A stretch of 45,640 bases of DNA from Hallerella porci (GTDB lineage Bacteria; Fibrobacterota; Fibrobacteria; Fibrobacterales; Fibrobacteraceae): NCBI RefSeq assembly GCF_003148885.1, contig NZ_QGHD01000020.1, positions 1 to 45,640 on the forward strand. Direction: 5' to 3'. Under the pieces are notes generated by a model that ran no database searches, was not told the origin of the DNA, and saw only the letters and a list, made by a program, of their open reading frames with translations. Position numbers and translations under genes: made by a program. This document shows, piece by piece, positions 6,887-14,849 of the stretch; within the stretch, counting starts at the first letter, position 1; every line of letters starts with the position of its first letter.

Positions 6887-8114
6887 GGCTGTTTCCGTAA
6901 GCAGCGTTTAACGCTTTTACCAAATTTTCATTCGAAAGCGAAAGGCGTTTCATCAAAGTGCCGACGCGTTCTTGGCGGTCATTTTCTACCGCTTCGGCGA
7001 GCGCTAAAAGAGTTCCCAATTTTCCCGAACCGTGGAGAAGCGCTTGCGTTATTTCTTTATCGACTTTTAAATCTTCCAAAATCGTGGGCATCGGCGCTTT
7101 GACAAGGGCGTCCATGCGGCTGATAATCGCGGTGATAAATGCCTGCGCCGAAAGAGGACCTTCGGCGTCAATATCTTCGGCGAGAGCTTCGACGAAACAA
7201 GCCCGCTGCGATACATTTTGAAAGAGTGCAGTCCCTTGCGCGCGTCCACCCATTTCGGGTTGCGCATAAAGTAAAAGCATTAACCAATCGCGAATTTGCG
7301 GAATGCCTAACCACGCAATCGCATCTTGAACGGTTTCGATCGGGCGACGGCGATAGGACTTTTGCGAATTGGCGTATTGCACCAAACTTTTCGAAAGCGC
7401 TTCTTGTTCGGAAAAAACTTTTTCGATATCGGTAAACGAAGGTTCGCCGCGCAAAAATTGAAGCAAATGCAAAATGAAAGCGAGCGAGCCATCGATGCGT
7501 TTTCCGCGGACGATTTCCGGCTGCGCAAAAAAGAATCCTTGGAACAAATCGTAGCCTTCGCTCAATCGTTCTTTGAATTCTTCTTCGGTTTCCACTTTTT
7601 CGGCAAGTAACATCATTCCGCGTTCTTTAAAATACGGAACAGCAGCCTTTAACGCTTCCGGAGAATTTTCGATTAAATCGAGTTTCACATATTTGATATA
7701 CGGGAAAAATTCTTCTAAGCGTTTGAGATTTTCTGGTTCAAAGACGACATCGTCGAGCGCAAATTCAAATCCGCGGGCGTGATATTTTTTGACAATTTCA
7801 ACGATGTCTTTTTCAGCAGAAACCGATTCCAAAATTTCTAAGACGAAACGGTCTGAATCCAGCGGACCAAAGATGCCGTCTAAAAGCATTTGACGGCTGC
7901 AGTTGATAAACGCTTTGTGATTTCCTACGAGTCTTGCAAGCCCGATATTGTTCAGCACATTTTCAAGAACTTGCGCCGTTTCACGGACACCGTTGTGGAT
8001 TACCGCACGATTATCCGGAGAATCGCGGAACAAAAGTTCATAAGCAAAAATGCCTTGGTGCGAATCTAAAATCGGTTGGCGCGCCAAGTACGCAGGAGAT
8101 TCTACTGGATTCAT
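6879..8114 (-). CDS. EAL-HDOD domain signalling protein (YuxH type)
   Basis: About 411 residues. The N-terminal half is an EAL domain with YLARQPILDSHQGIFAYELL at the start, FINCSR, FALDDVVFEP, YVKLDLIE and LLAEKVETEEEF. The second half (about 200-400) is an HDOD domain (QEALSKSLVQYANS...RRPIETVQDAIAWLGIPQIRDW). The EAL motif reads ELL and the DDFG-type segment reads DDVV, which is usual for the non-hydrolytic YuxH/CdgJ class, so it probably binds rather than degrades cyclic-di-GMP, or acts as a scaffold. ATG 8114 is 8 bases after the hisG stop, with an AAGG upstream. Its place between hisG and recR is unexpected. Confidence 0.88.
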   Translation of the reverse strand: MNPVESPAYLARQPILDSHQGIFAYELLFRDSPDNRAVIHNGVRETAQVLENVLNNIGLARLVGNHKAFINCSRQMLLDGIFGPLDSDRFVLEILESVSAEKDIVEIVKKYHARGFEFALDDVVFEPENLKRLEEFFPYIKYVKLDLIENSPEALKAAVPYFKERGMMLLAEKVETEEEFKERLSEGYDLFQGFFFAQPEIVRGKRIDGSLAFILHLLQFLRGEPSFTDIEKVFSEQEALSKSLVQYANSQKSYRRRPIETVQDAIAWLGIPQIRDWLMLLLYAQPEMGGRAQGTALFQNVSQRACFVEALAEDIDAEGPLSAQAFITAIISRMDALVKAPMPTILEDLKVDKEITQALLHGSGKLGTLLALAEAVENDRQERVGTLMKRLSLSNENLVKALNAAYGNSHG

Positions 8115-8122
8115 TCCGAGCC

Positions 8123-8962
8123 TTAAATTCTCGCGGACTTGATGGCGAAGAGAAGAATGCTGCGTGCGCCCGCATCCCAAAGCTTATCCATAATGGCGTT
8201 CGCTTCTTCTTGCGGAACCATCGCTTTGACCGCATACCAATCGCGACCATGCAATTTGGAAATCGTCGGCGCATCCAAACCCGGAGTGAGTTTGCACGCT
8301 TTGTCCAAAATATCCGCAGGGCAATCGTACTCGATCATCATGTAATTTTTGGCGACGAGCTTGCCTTCGATGCGGCGAATGAGCGTGTGAACTTCTTCTA
8401 AATCTTGTTTCTGCGGATGGCAGAATAAAGCCGCGTTACTGCGGAAGAGCGGTTCCCCAACAATGCGAAGTCCCGCTTGTTTTAAAGTCGTTCCCGTTTC
8501 GACGACATCGACAATCGCATCGGCAACTCCTAAGCTCACCGAAATTTCGACAGCGCCTTCTAGCACGACGAAATTCATGTCTTTTTTGTAGTAGCCGCTC
8601 ACGATATTCGGGAAACTCGTCGCAATCGTCGAATTTTTGAGTTCGTCCAAAGATTGCACCGGACTTTCGTTCGGAACTGCAGCGCACATTTTCGAAGCGC
8701 CAAACGGCAAATCCAAAACTTTTACCGCAGGACTTTTTGCTTCGGCGTTAAAATCAATTCCGGTAATTCCCGCATCGATAATGCCGCGGCCGACATACAT
8801 CGGAATATCGCTCGGACGCAAGAAGAAAAATTCAATATCATTCTTCGCATCGATTTGCGTCAAAGTCTTGTAAGGCTTCGAAGCCTTGTAACCGCATTCT
8901 TTTAAAAGCTCTTGAGTCGGGTCAAAGAGCATTCCTTTATTGGGAAGAGCGACTTTAATCAT
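8123..8962 (-). CDS. hisG: ATP phosphoribosyltransferase, long form
   Basis: A 279-residue enzyme for the first committed step of histidine biosynthesis, joining ATP and PRPP. It begins MIKVALPNKGMLFDPTQELL, has the YVGRGIIDAGITGIDF substrate region and the PRPP-binding DAIVDVVETGTTLKQAGL. The extra C-terminal part (about 205-279) matches the ACT-like regulatory domain of the long, HisZ-independent form, so histidine feedback inhibition is expected. The start overlaps hisE as ATGA. The rest of the his pathway is not in the window. Confidence 0.95.
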   Translation of the reverse strand: MIKVALPNKGMLFDPTQELLKECGYKASKPYKTLTQIDAKNDIEFFFLRPSDIPMYVGRGIIDAGITGIDFNAEAKSPAVKVLDLPFGASKMCAAVPNESPVQSLDELKNSTIATSFPNIVSGYYKKDMNFVVLEGAVEISVSLGVADAIVDVVETGTTLKQAGLRIVGEPLFRSNAALFCHPQKQDLEEVHTLIRRIEGKLVAKNYMMIEYDCPADILDKACKLTPGLDAPTISKLHGRDWYAVKAMVPQEEANAIMDKLWDAGARSILLFAIKSARI

Positions 8963-9219
8963 AATTTCGCGTAAACCTCTTCGAGCTTAATTCCTTTTTC
9001 TGCCATCATCACGGCGACATAATAAAGCACTTGCGAAAGTTCTAAGCACTGCGCATCGTGCGATTCAAACCGAGCCGCCATCCAAGATTCGGCAGCTTCT
9101 TCGACAAGCTTTTTACCGATTCCATGCGGACCTTTCTTGAAAAGTTCGGTGGTTCCCTTTCCTTCCGGCATATCCTTTTTGCGCTGGCAGGCAAGAGCGT
9201 ACATTTCTTCAAAAGTCAT
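8959..9219 (-). CDS. hisE: Phosphoribosyl-ATP pyrophosphatase
   Basis: An 86-residue all-helical protein of the MazG-like HisE family, with KKGPHGIGKKLVEEAAESWM carrying the metal-binding acidic residues and LELSQVLYYVAVMMAEKGI after it. It hydrolyses phosphoribosyl-ATP, the product of HisG, to phosphoribosyl-AMP, and is here separate from HisI. It is the first gene of the long minus-strand run, with GAGG about 5 bases before ATG 9219. Confidence 0.92.
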   Translation of the reverse strand: MTFEEMYALACQRKKDMPEGKGTTELFKKGPHGIGKKLVEEAAESWMAARFESHDAQCLELSQVLYYVAVMMAEKGIKLEEVYAKL

Positions 9220-9299
9220 AAAAACCTCGATTTTGAATTTTGCCCAAATGTAGAAAATTTGCCCCCAAAAATTTTTCCGCAGAAATCGGAAAACGAAAA

Positions 9300-9519
9300 C
9301 TATCTCGATTTTCCGACCCGATTGCCGTAAGCATCGTAATAATCGACGGAGCCGTCGGAATTTACCCGCGATTTGCCCACATAATTGCCGTGATCATTAT
9401 AATACTGCGTCGTATTTCCGCGTTCTTCAGAACGTCCCGTTTTATTGCCGTGATCGTCATAAAAATCCGCAGCAAAAATCAAGCTCACAAAAATGAAAAT
9501 AAGCGAAAAAAATTTTCAT
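9300..9519 (-). pseudogene. Small exported protein with three YxDxxGN repeats; signal peptide out of frame
   Basis: The body contains three near-identical units, FYDDHGNKTGRSE, YYNDHGNYVGKSR and YYDAYGNRVGKSR, like YD-type repeats. In the same frame, upstream, lies a textbook signal peptide core (FSLIFIFVSLIFA), but the frame has no ATG. An ATG at 9519 sits one base out of phase across a run of seven T (coding strand, 9512-9506). With six T the product would be a 73-residue protein starting MKIFSLIFIFVSLIFA. As it stands translation could only start at an internal GTG (9488) inside the signal peptide. Either a one-base insertion, a slippage switch or an assembly error is involved. Confidence 0.6.
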
Positions 9520-9559
9520 AAGAATAATTTAGAAAATTGACAATGCATTAATTTCTCTT

Positions 9560-10279
9560 TTATTTCATCGCTTTGAAAATTCCTTTTTCCAAATCCAAAT
9601 AACCGCGGTGATGTTCCATGAGAGCGCAGCCTAAAATTCCGTGAATTGTATTTTCGGAAATCGCATTGGCTTTGGCGATTTTCTGTTTTACTTCTTCGGA
9701 TAAAACGCTGTAACGAATGGGAAAAGTAAAGCCGCCGACTTCGGAAAGTGCGCGTAAAATGGGCGCCGTATTGTAGCCGACGAAAACGTGAAAATCGGTG
9801 CGATTTCCTTTGCGCACGCAAGCGTCGAGCCAAAGACTTTCGGCAAAAGAAGTCGTCACTCCCGAATCTAAAATCATTTTGCGCGGAACGCCGTTGACTT
9901 TGATCGATACGATAATGCAGCCGTCAATTCTTTCCATCGGAATCGTATGCCAATCGGGAGAAAGCGAAATTTCTTCGGTGTCAAATTGAATGCGTCCTGC
10001 GGATTCATCGACGATGAATTTAAATCGTTCAAGTCCATCGAGCCCGAGAATTGTCGTGACCGAAACGCCGACATGTTTAGAAATAAGTTCCAAATCGATG
10101 CCGCGATTTTTGAGTTCATTCGCTTGGAATGAAATCGGAATTTCCGTTCCGCAAATTTGAAGCGGTTCATCGGAAACGCTAAACGAATGCACCGATCCTG
10201 TATCGACGAGAATCGTGTGATTGTCCTTTTGAAAAAGGATGAATCCATTTGTATCGGGCAAAAGCTTATAAATTTCCAT
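9560..10279 (-). CDS. Two-lobed retropepsin-like aspartic protease homologue
   Basis: A 239-residue soluble protein without signal peptide. It contains two clan-AA aspartic motifs, ILVDTGSVHSFS (Asp at residue 26) and MILDSGVTTSF (Asp at 138), and each is followed by the hydrophobic-hydrophobic-Gly element of that fold (TTILGLDGLERF at 77-79; GILGCALMEHHRGYLDLEKG near 215). This suggests two retropepsin-like domains in tandem, giving an intramolecular active site, whereas the common bacterial relatives carry one motif per chain. ATG 10279 is chosen because GGAGG lies 6 bases before it. It stands alone between the tiny repeat protein and pth. The substrate is unknown. Confidence 0.72.
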   Translation of the reverse strand: MEIYKLLPDTNGFILFQKDNHTILVDTGSVHSFSVSDEPLQICGTEIPISFQANELKNRGIDLELISKHVGVSVTTILGLDGLERFKFIVDESAGRIQFDTEEISLSPDWHTIPMERIDGCIIVSIKVNGVPRKMILDSGVTTSFAESLWLDACVRKGNRTDFHVFVGYNTAPILRALSEVGGFTFPIRYSVLSEEVKQKIAKANAISENTIHGILGCALMEHHRGYLDLEKGIFKAMK

Positions 10280-10411
10280 GATGAACCTCCGCAAAAGTTA
10301 GTCATCTTCTTATGAATAAGCATATATTCATTTTGACAAAAAAGAACAAAGCGCCACAAAATTTTGCAATTTCGTGACACTTTTTTCGCTTTCAAATGGA
10401 TGAATTGAATT

Positions 10412-10966
10412 TTATTTTCCGTTAAATTTTTCCATGCATTTTTTAATGCCGAATTTAAAATAACATTCGACTAATGCGGGAACTTTTGCGATGGCATTTT
10501 CAAAAGCTTCGCGGTCTTCGGGCGGAAATTTTGAAAGCACCCAATTTGCCAAATCCCATTTCGGCGGGCATTTTCCGACGCCGAAACGCACCCGCGGAAA
10601 TTTATCGCCGATGTGTTCGATGATATTGCGCAGACCATTTTGTCCGCCGTGACTGCCGCTCGCGCGAACGCGAATGCGCCCCACATCTAAATTGATATCG
10701 TCCGAAAAAACGAGAAGATGATCCGCTTTGACTTTGTACCAAGTCATGAGCGCTTGCACCGCTTCGCCCGAGAGATTCATAAACGTCTGCGGCTTTGCGA
10801 GAAGAACTTCTTCGCCGGCGACGGACACTTTTTGCGTGAGCGCTTTGTGTTCGGATTTCCATTCGCGGTTTGCGTCCGCTAATTTTTCAACTGCAGCAAA
10901 TCCTGCGTTGTGATGCGTGTTCGCATATTGCGTTCCCGGATTTCCAAGTCCAACGATTAAATACAT
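10412..10966 (-). CDS. pth: Peptidyl-tRNA hydrolase
   Basis: A 184-residue enzyme that frees tRNA from drop-off peptidyl-tRNA. All family landmarks are present: LIVGLGNPGTQYANTHHNAG with the catalytic His, LAKPQTFMNLSGEAV, the DDINLDVGRIRVR strand with the catalytic Asp, and SGSHGGQNGLRNI. ATG 10966 is 7 bases after the folC stop, so the two form an operon. The ribosomal L25 gene often found beside pth is absent. Confidence 0.96.
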   Translation of the reverse strand: MYLIVGLGNPGTQYANTHHNAGFAAVEKLADANREWKSEHKALTQKVSVAGEEVLLAKPQTFMNLSGEAVQALMTWYKVKADHLLVFSDDINLDVGRIRVRASGSHGGQNGLRNIIEHIGDKFPRVRFGVGKCPPKWDLANWVLSKFPPEDREAFENAIAKVPALVECYFKFGIKKCMEKFNGK

Positions 10967-10973
10967 AAATTCC

Positions 10974-12248
10974 TCAACGATGAATCGGTTTGTGCGTTTC
11001 GCTTGCAGTCATTTCCATTTCGCGGAAAAATTTTAAGCTATCAAATTTTTCTTTTAAAAGTTGAATGGCTGCGCCTATCATATACAGCGAACCGGTGATG
11101 AGAACGGGTGAATTCGCTTCGGTTTGAACCGCCTGCAAAAATTCTTCTGACATCGGTGCCGACGTGCCAACTTGACAACCGAGCGATTTTAATTCCTGAG
11201 AAACTTCGTCAATTTCGCGGAAGCGTTCGTAGGGCGTCCGCGTCACATGCCACACCGAAATATGCGGCGCCATCATCGGAATCATTTCTTCAATAGCTTT
11301 GTCTTTGAGCGCGCCAAAAATACAATGAAATTTTTGATTCGGATAATCGGATTCTAATGTTTCGGCTAAGCGTTTCACCGCATGCGGATTATGAGCGCCG
11401 TCTAAAAGCCAGCAGAATTTTCCGTTCGCATCGATTAACTTTTGCATGCGCCCGAGCCACTGCGCATTTTTTAACGCATTGCGCGCGGTCGTTTCGGAAA
11501 ATTTTTCGCCGAGAAATTTTTCTGCAGCGGCAAAAGAAAGCGAAGCATTTTCGATGTAATGATGTCCCGCATTCAAAAGTTTTAAATCTTCGAGAATTTC
11601 CGGTTGGACAATTTTTGCGGGAATTGCGCGGACAAATTCTTCGGCATCGCGGACAAGTTCATTTGAAATGCCGCCGACAAACATCGTCGCCTGCGGAGAA
11701 AGAATTCCCAATTTTTCGTGCAAAATCGCAGACTCGGTTTTTCCCAAAAGTTCGGTATGCTCAAGCCCGATGCTCGTGAGAATTGCGAAATTTCCTCGCG
11801 CTGTCCGCGTGGAATCTAAACGTCCGCCGAGTCCTGCTTCAACAACTGCAGCGCCGACTTTTTCTTCGGCAAAATACAAGAAGCAAACTAAAGTCACCAC
11901 TTCGAAAAAAGAGATGAACGTGTGCGTTTTTTCGGAAGCTGCTTTGACTTGCAAAAGCAAGCGATTAAAATTTTCTTCGGAAATCGGAATGTCGTCAATG
12001 CGGATGCGTTCCCGCACGTTCACCAAATGCGGGCTCGTGTAAAGCCCCGCGGAAATTCCGTGCGCTGTTAAAATTTTGGAAAGATAATAAGCGGTAGAAC
12101 CTTTGCCGTCTGTGCCGACGACATGAATCGTTTGAAAATTTTTCTCAGGATGCTGAAACACTTCTAAAAGGCGTTCCATATTTTTTAAATCTCCCGTCAT
12201 CCCAAGCGGAGCGAGAGAATGCAAATAATCTAATCCAGCGTGATTCAT
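10974..12248 (-). CDS. folC: Folylpolyglutamate / dihydrofolate synthase
   Basis: A 424-residue Mur-ligase-type enzyme. The ATP-binding loop is VVGTDGKGSTAYYLSKIL, followed by GLYTSPHLVNVRERI and VVEAGLGGRLDSTR, and LLDGAHNPHAVKRL near the start of the C-terminal domain. It adds glutamate to folates and may also make dihydrofolate. ATG 12248 lies 31 bases from the divergent radical SAM gene, so the two share a very short promoter region. It is followed by pth. Confidence 0.95.
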   Translation of the reverse strand: MNHAGLDYLHSLAPLGMTGDLKNMERLLEVFQHPEKNFQTIHVVGTDGKGSTAYYLSKILTAHGISAGLYTSPHLVNVRERIRIDDIPISEENFNRLLLQVKAASEKTHTFISFFEVVTLVCFLYFAEEKVGAAVVEAGLGGRLDSTRTARGNFAILTSIGLEHTELLGKTESAILHEKLGILSPQATMFVGGISNELVRDAEEFVRAIPAKIVQPEILEDLKLLNAGHHYIENASLSFAAAEKFLGEKFSETTARNALKNAQWLGRMQKLIDANGKFCWLLDGAHNPHAVKRLAETLESDYPNQKFHCIFGALKDKAIEEMIPMMAPHISVWHVTRTPYERFREIDEVSQELKSLGCQVGTSAPMSEEFLQAVQTEANSPVLITGSLYMIGAAIQLLKEKFDSLKFFREMEMTASETHKPIHR

Positions 12249-12279
12249 AGTTTATAAATTAGCTAAATTCGATTTTACT

Positions 12280-13143
12280 ATGAGCGAAGAAGCTTTAGAA
12301 AAAGCGTGGAGTAATCACTCCATTTTGTGGAAAGAAAATGTTTGGGTTTATCCCGTCATTAGCCGCCGCGCAGGCGGAATTTCTATCGGCATCAATTTAA
12401 ATCCCGATAAGCACTGCACATTTGACTGCGCTTATTGTCAAGTGGAACGCAGCGTTCCCGGGCTTTCTTTAAAAAACGATGTTATCGAAATCGAGAAAGA
12501 ACTCGATAAAATTATTTCTGCTTACGAGAAAAATGGACTCGCTGATTTTGTTTCTTTTCAAAATGTCGAAGCCGAAAAAAGAATGATTAAAGACATTTGC
12601 ATTTCGGGCGATGGCGAAAGTACAATGTCTCCGATTTTTCCGCAAGTTTGTGCGATGATGCGCCGCAAGCAAGACGAACTTTCCCAGTATCCACTACAGC
12701 TTACGCTCATTACAAACGCAACTCTTTTGGACCGCGAAAATGTGCGAAAAGGGCTGAAAATTTTAACGGAAAAACGCGGCGAAATTTGGGCAAAGCTCGA
12801 TGCGGGCACAGAAAATTGGTATAAAAAAATTGACCGTTCTCGCATTCCACTTGAAAAAGTCGAGCAAAATATCGAAGGCGCAATTCGCGATTTTCCGCTG
12901 CGCATTCAGACGATGCTTTGTCAAGTGCAAGGCGAATTTCCGAGCGATGAAGAAATTCAATTTTATATTCAGCGGCTGCAGAAAATTTATGCGATTTGCC
13001 CGCAGAATTTTTTGGGAGTGCAACTTTACGGCGTCGTGCGCCACACGGCAATTCCCGATGTACTTCCGCTCAAAAAAGAATTTTTTCAAAATGTCGCCGA
13101 AAAAATTCACGCGGTGCTTCCCGTTTCTGTGCAAATTTTTTAA
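12280..13143 (+). CDS. Radical SAM protein (COG0731-like)
   Basis: A 287-residue radical SAM enzyme. The [4Fe-4S] motif CTFDCAYC (about residues 46-53; CX3CX2C) follows the typical lead GISIGINLNPDKH, and DICISGDGESTMSP is the SAM-binding GGE-like strand. LTLITNATLLDRENV and EIWAKLDAGTENWYKKIDRS continue the barrel. The layout resembles the COG0731 group of Fe-S oxidoreductases related to wyosine biosynthesis enzymes. The reaction cannot be named. It is a single gene, divergent from folC and convergent with the carbohydrate-binding lipoprotein. Confidence 0.85.
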   Translation: MSEEALEKAWSNHSILWKENVWVYPVISRRAGGISIGINLNPDKHCTFDCAYCQVERSVPGLSLKNDVIEIEKELDKIISAYEKNGLADFVSFQNVEAEKRMIKDICISGDGESTMSPIFPQVCAMMRRKQDELSQYPLQLTLITNATLLDRENVRKGLKILTEKRGEIWAKLDAGTENWYKKIDRSRIPLEKVEQNIEGAIRDFPLRIQTMLCQVQGEFPSDEEIQFYIQRLQKIYAICPQNFLGVQLYGVVRHTAIPDVLPLKKEFFQNVAEKIHAVLPVSVQIF

Positions 13144-13183
13144 GGCAAATTTTTATCGTAATTTTTTGAATTTGTTAATGCAA

Positions 13184-13208
13184 AAACGCAGCACGAAGCG
13201 CTGCGTTT
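13184..13208. terminator. Hairpin between convergent genes
   Basis: AAACGCAGC (13184-13192) pairs with GCTGCGTTT (13200-13208). It sits 41 bases after the radical SAM stop and 38 bases after the end of the convergent lipoprotein gene, so it could serve both. T-tracts are only modest. Confidence 0.5.
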
Positions 13209-13245
13209 GCGGTTTATCTTTTGCGAAAAGCAGAAAATTTTTGAA

Positions 13246-14730
13246 CTAATTGACGCATTGCGTAGCGATTTTATTGGATGCGTCAAATGTAAACGAGCAA
13301 AGCGTTTGAGAATCGATGACAACCTTATATTGTCCTGCGGAAAATTCCGAAGTGGCCGCAAAAATCGATTGAATATTTTTTTCTGCGGTCGCCGTCAAAA
13401 TAACGGTTCCTTCCTCATTTTGAATGGAAACTTCTGCGCCTTTTTTCACTTCTTCAGAAAGATTCAAAACGGCGGTAAAAATTTCTGCAGACTTCGGAAT
13501 CATCGTTGAATCAAAGCCGCCGCCGAGACCAAACCAACGACCTTCGGAAATGGTAAAATTCTCCGAGCCGATGAACGGTTTTGAACTTTTTGTAATTTCT
13601 GCGCTGCCGTTTACAAGCATTAAATTTTTGCTTGCATTAAAAGCTTCGTCGCCCGATTCAATGGAATAATCGCCTTCAAAAATTTGAACGGTTTCGGCGT
13701 GGAATGCGTCGCCGTTTTTCGTGCGAATTTCAAAAGTTCCGTTTCCGATAGAATCGAGATTGGTCGCTTTCACGCCGGCGTTTCCGACATCCATTTTGAA
13801 TTTTCCCGTGCTGATAGCGATGCGTCCTTTTTCCAAATTGCCAACCTTATCCGAAGAAATTCCCGAGCCATCGCCCGTGCGCAAGTAATATTCGCCGCCC
13901 TCTTTAATGCGGACCGAACCTTTTCCTTTTAATGCATTATTCACCGCGTTCACATAAATTTTCGGTGAGTCTTTAATCACCAAATCCGCTTTCGTGTGAA
14001 TGCCGTTGTTGTAATTTCCCGTCACATAAAGAGTGCCGTTTCCGCCGATGGTCATATCTTCACGCGAATAAAGACAAGCTTTCGGAACCGAATCCGCTTC
14101 GGTGTAAGTGCCCACATTCATAAATTCATAATGGCGCGAGTCCGAAAGAACATTCACCGAGCCTTCGACAAGTTCCAATTTGACTTTATCGCCTTCGACA
14201 AAGAAAATCGGCGCATTTTTAGAATTGTGAATTTGAACGCCGTTCAAAACCAATTCGACTTTTGCCGTTTTGATGACGTTGATTAAAATTTGTCCATCGG
14301 AAAGATTTCCGCTGAGCACATACAAACCACCGCTTCCGATAAGCAGTTGATTTCCCGAAACGGAAACCGATTTTGTGCCCGCATTCGTGACAGAAATATT
14401 TTCATCTTGAAGCGAAACCATTACCGCAGAATCCGGCGCTGTATAAGTTCCCGATTTCGGAGCGGGAACATCCCACGTAAGCCAAGTACTTGTGCTAAGC
14501 GTATCGGTATCCGCATTTTCGTTGTCCGAAGGATCGTCTTTTTCCGGATTTTCTACCGAAGAATTGGAAGATTCCACCGAAGGATTTTCGGTGAAACTCG
14601 ACGACGATTCTTGAGATTGAGAAGAGCTGCTCAATTCTTCTGCGGGAGCCGTTGACGAAGAATCCGAAGAGCAAGCGAAAAATGTAAACGCAGCCGCTGC
14701 GCAAGTCCATTTCCAAAAATTCTGTTTCAT
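13246..14730 (-). CDS. Carbohydrate-binding (Cthe_2159-type) lipoprotein, shorter paralogue
   Basis: A 494-residue lipoprotein. The signal peptide ends AFTFFACSSDSSS (lipidated Cys about residue 20), followed by a Ser/Glu linker. The main part (about 90-400) has the beta-helix pattern of the Cthe_2159 family: GGLYVLSGNLSDGQILINV, VELVLNGVQIHNSKNAPIFF, NGIHTKADLVIKDSPKIYV, NALKGKGSVRIKEGG, GDGSGISSD. The founding member binds acidic plant polysaccharides such as polygalacturonate. ATG 14730 has GAGG upstream. A C-terminal extension of about 80 residues looks like a separate beta domain. It is paralogous to the next gene; a hairpin terminator between them indicates separate transcription. Confidence 0.82.
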   Translation of the reverse strand: MKQNFWKWTCAAAAFTFFACSSDSSSTAPAEELSSSSQSQESSSSFTENPSVESSNSSVENPEKDDPSDNENADTDTLSTSTWLTWDVPAPKSGTYTAPDSAVMVSLQDENISVTNAGTKSVSVSGNQLLIGSGGLYVLSGNLSDGQILINVIKTAKVELVLNGVQIHNSKNAPIFFVEGDKVKLELVEGSVNVLSDSRHYEFMNVGTYTEADSVPKACLYSREDMTIGGNGTLYVTGNYNNGIHTKADLVIKDSPKIYVNAVNNALKGKGSVRIKEGGEYYLRTGDGSGISSDKVGNLEKGRIAISTGKFKMDVGNAGVKATNLDSIGNGTFEIRTKNGDAFHAETVQIFEGDYSIESGDEAFNASKNLMLVNGSAEITKSSKPFIGSENFTISEGRWFGLGGGFDSTMIPKSAEIFTAVLNLSEEVKKGAEVSIQNEEGTVILTATAEKNIQSIFAATSEFSAGQYKVVIDSQTLCSFTFDASNKIATQCVN

Positions 14731-14820
14731 AAAGCCTCGGGGCAAAATTTTCGCCTATAATATAATTTCGAATTGGACGAAAAATAAAAGAGTTAAAATC
14801 AATTAACAAAAGACGAAAAA

Positions 14821-14839
14821 CGCCCCGAATTTCGGGGCG
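14821..14839 (-). terminator. Rho-independent terminator after the larger carbohydrate-binding gene
   Basis: CGCCCCGAA (14821-14829) and TTCGGGGCG (14831-14839) make a 9-bp GC-rich stem. On the minus strand it is followed by GTTTTTCG, 11 bases after the stop of the 14850-16985 gene. Confidence 0.85.
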
Positions 14840-14849
14840 TCCAAGCCAT

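Noticed and set aside
10295-10411. A TTGTCA/TTCATA promoter for the aspartic-protease gene
   Set aside because: Spacing is right, but the -10 match is poor and other AT-rich alternatives are equally good, so it is not listed as a feature.
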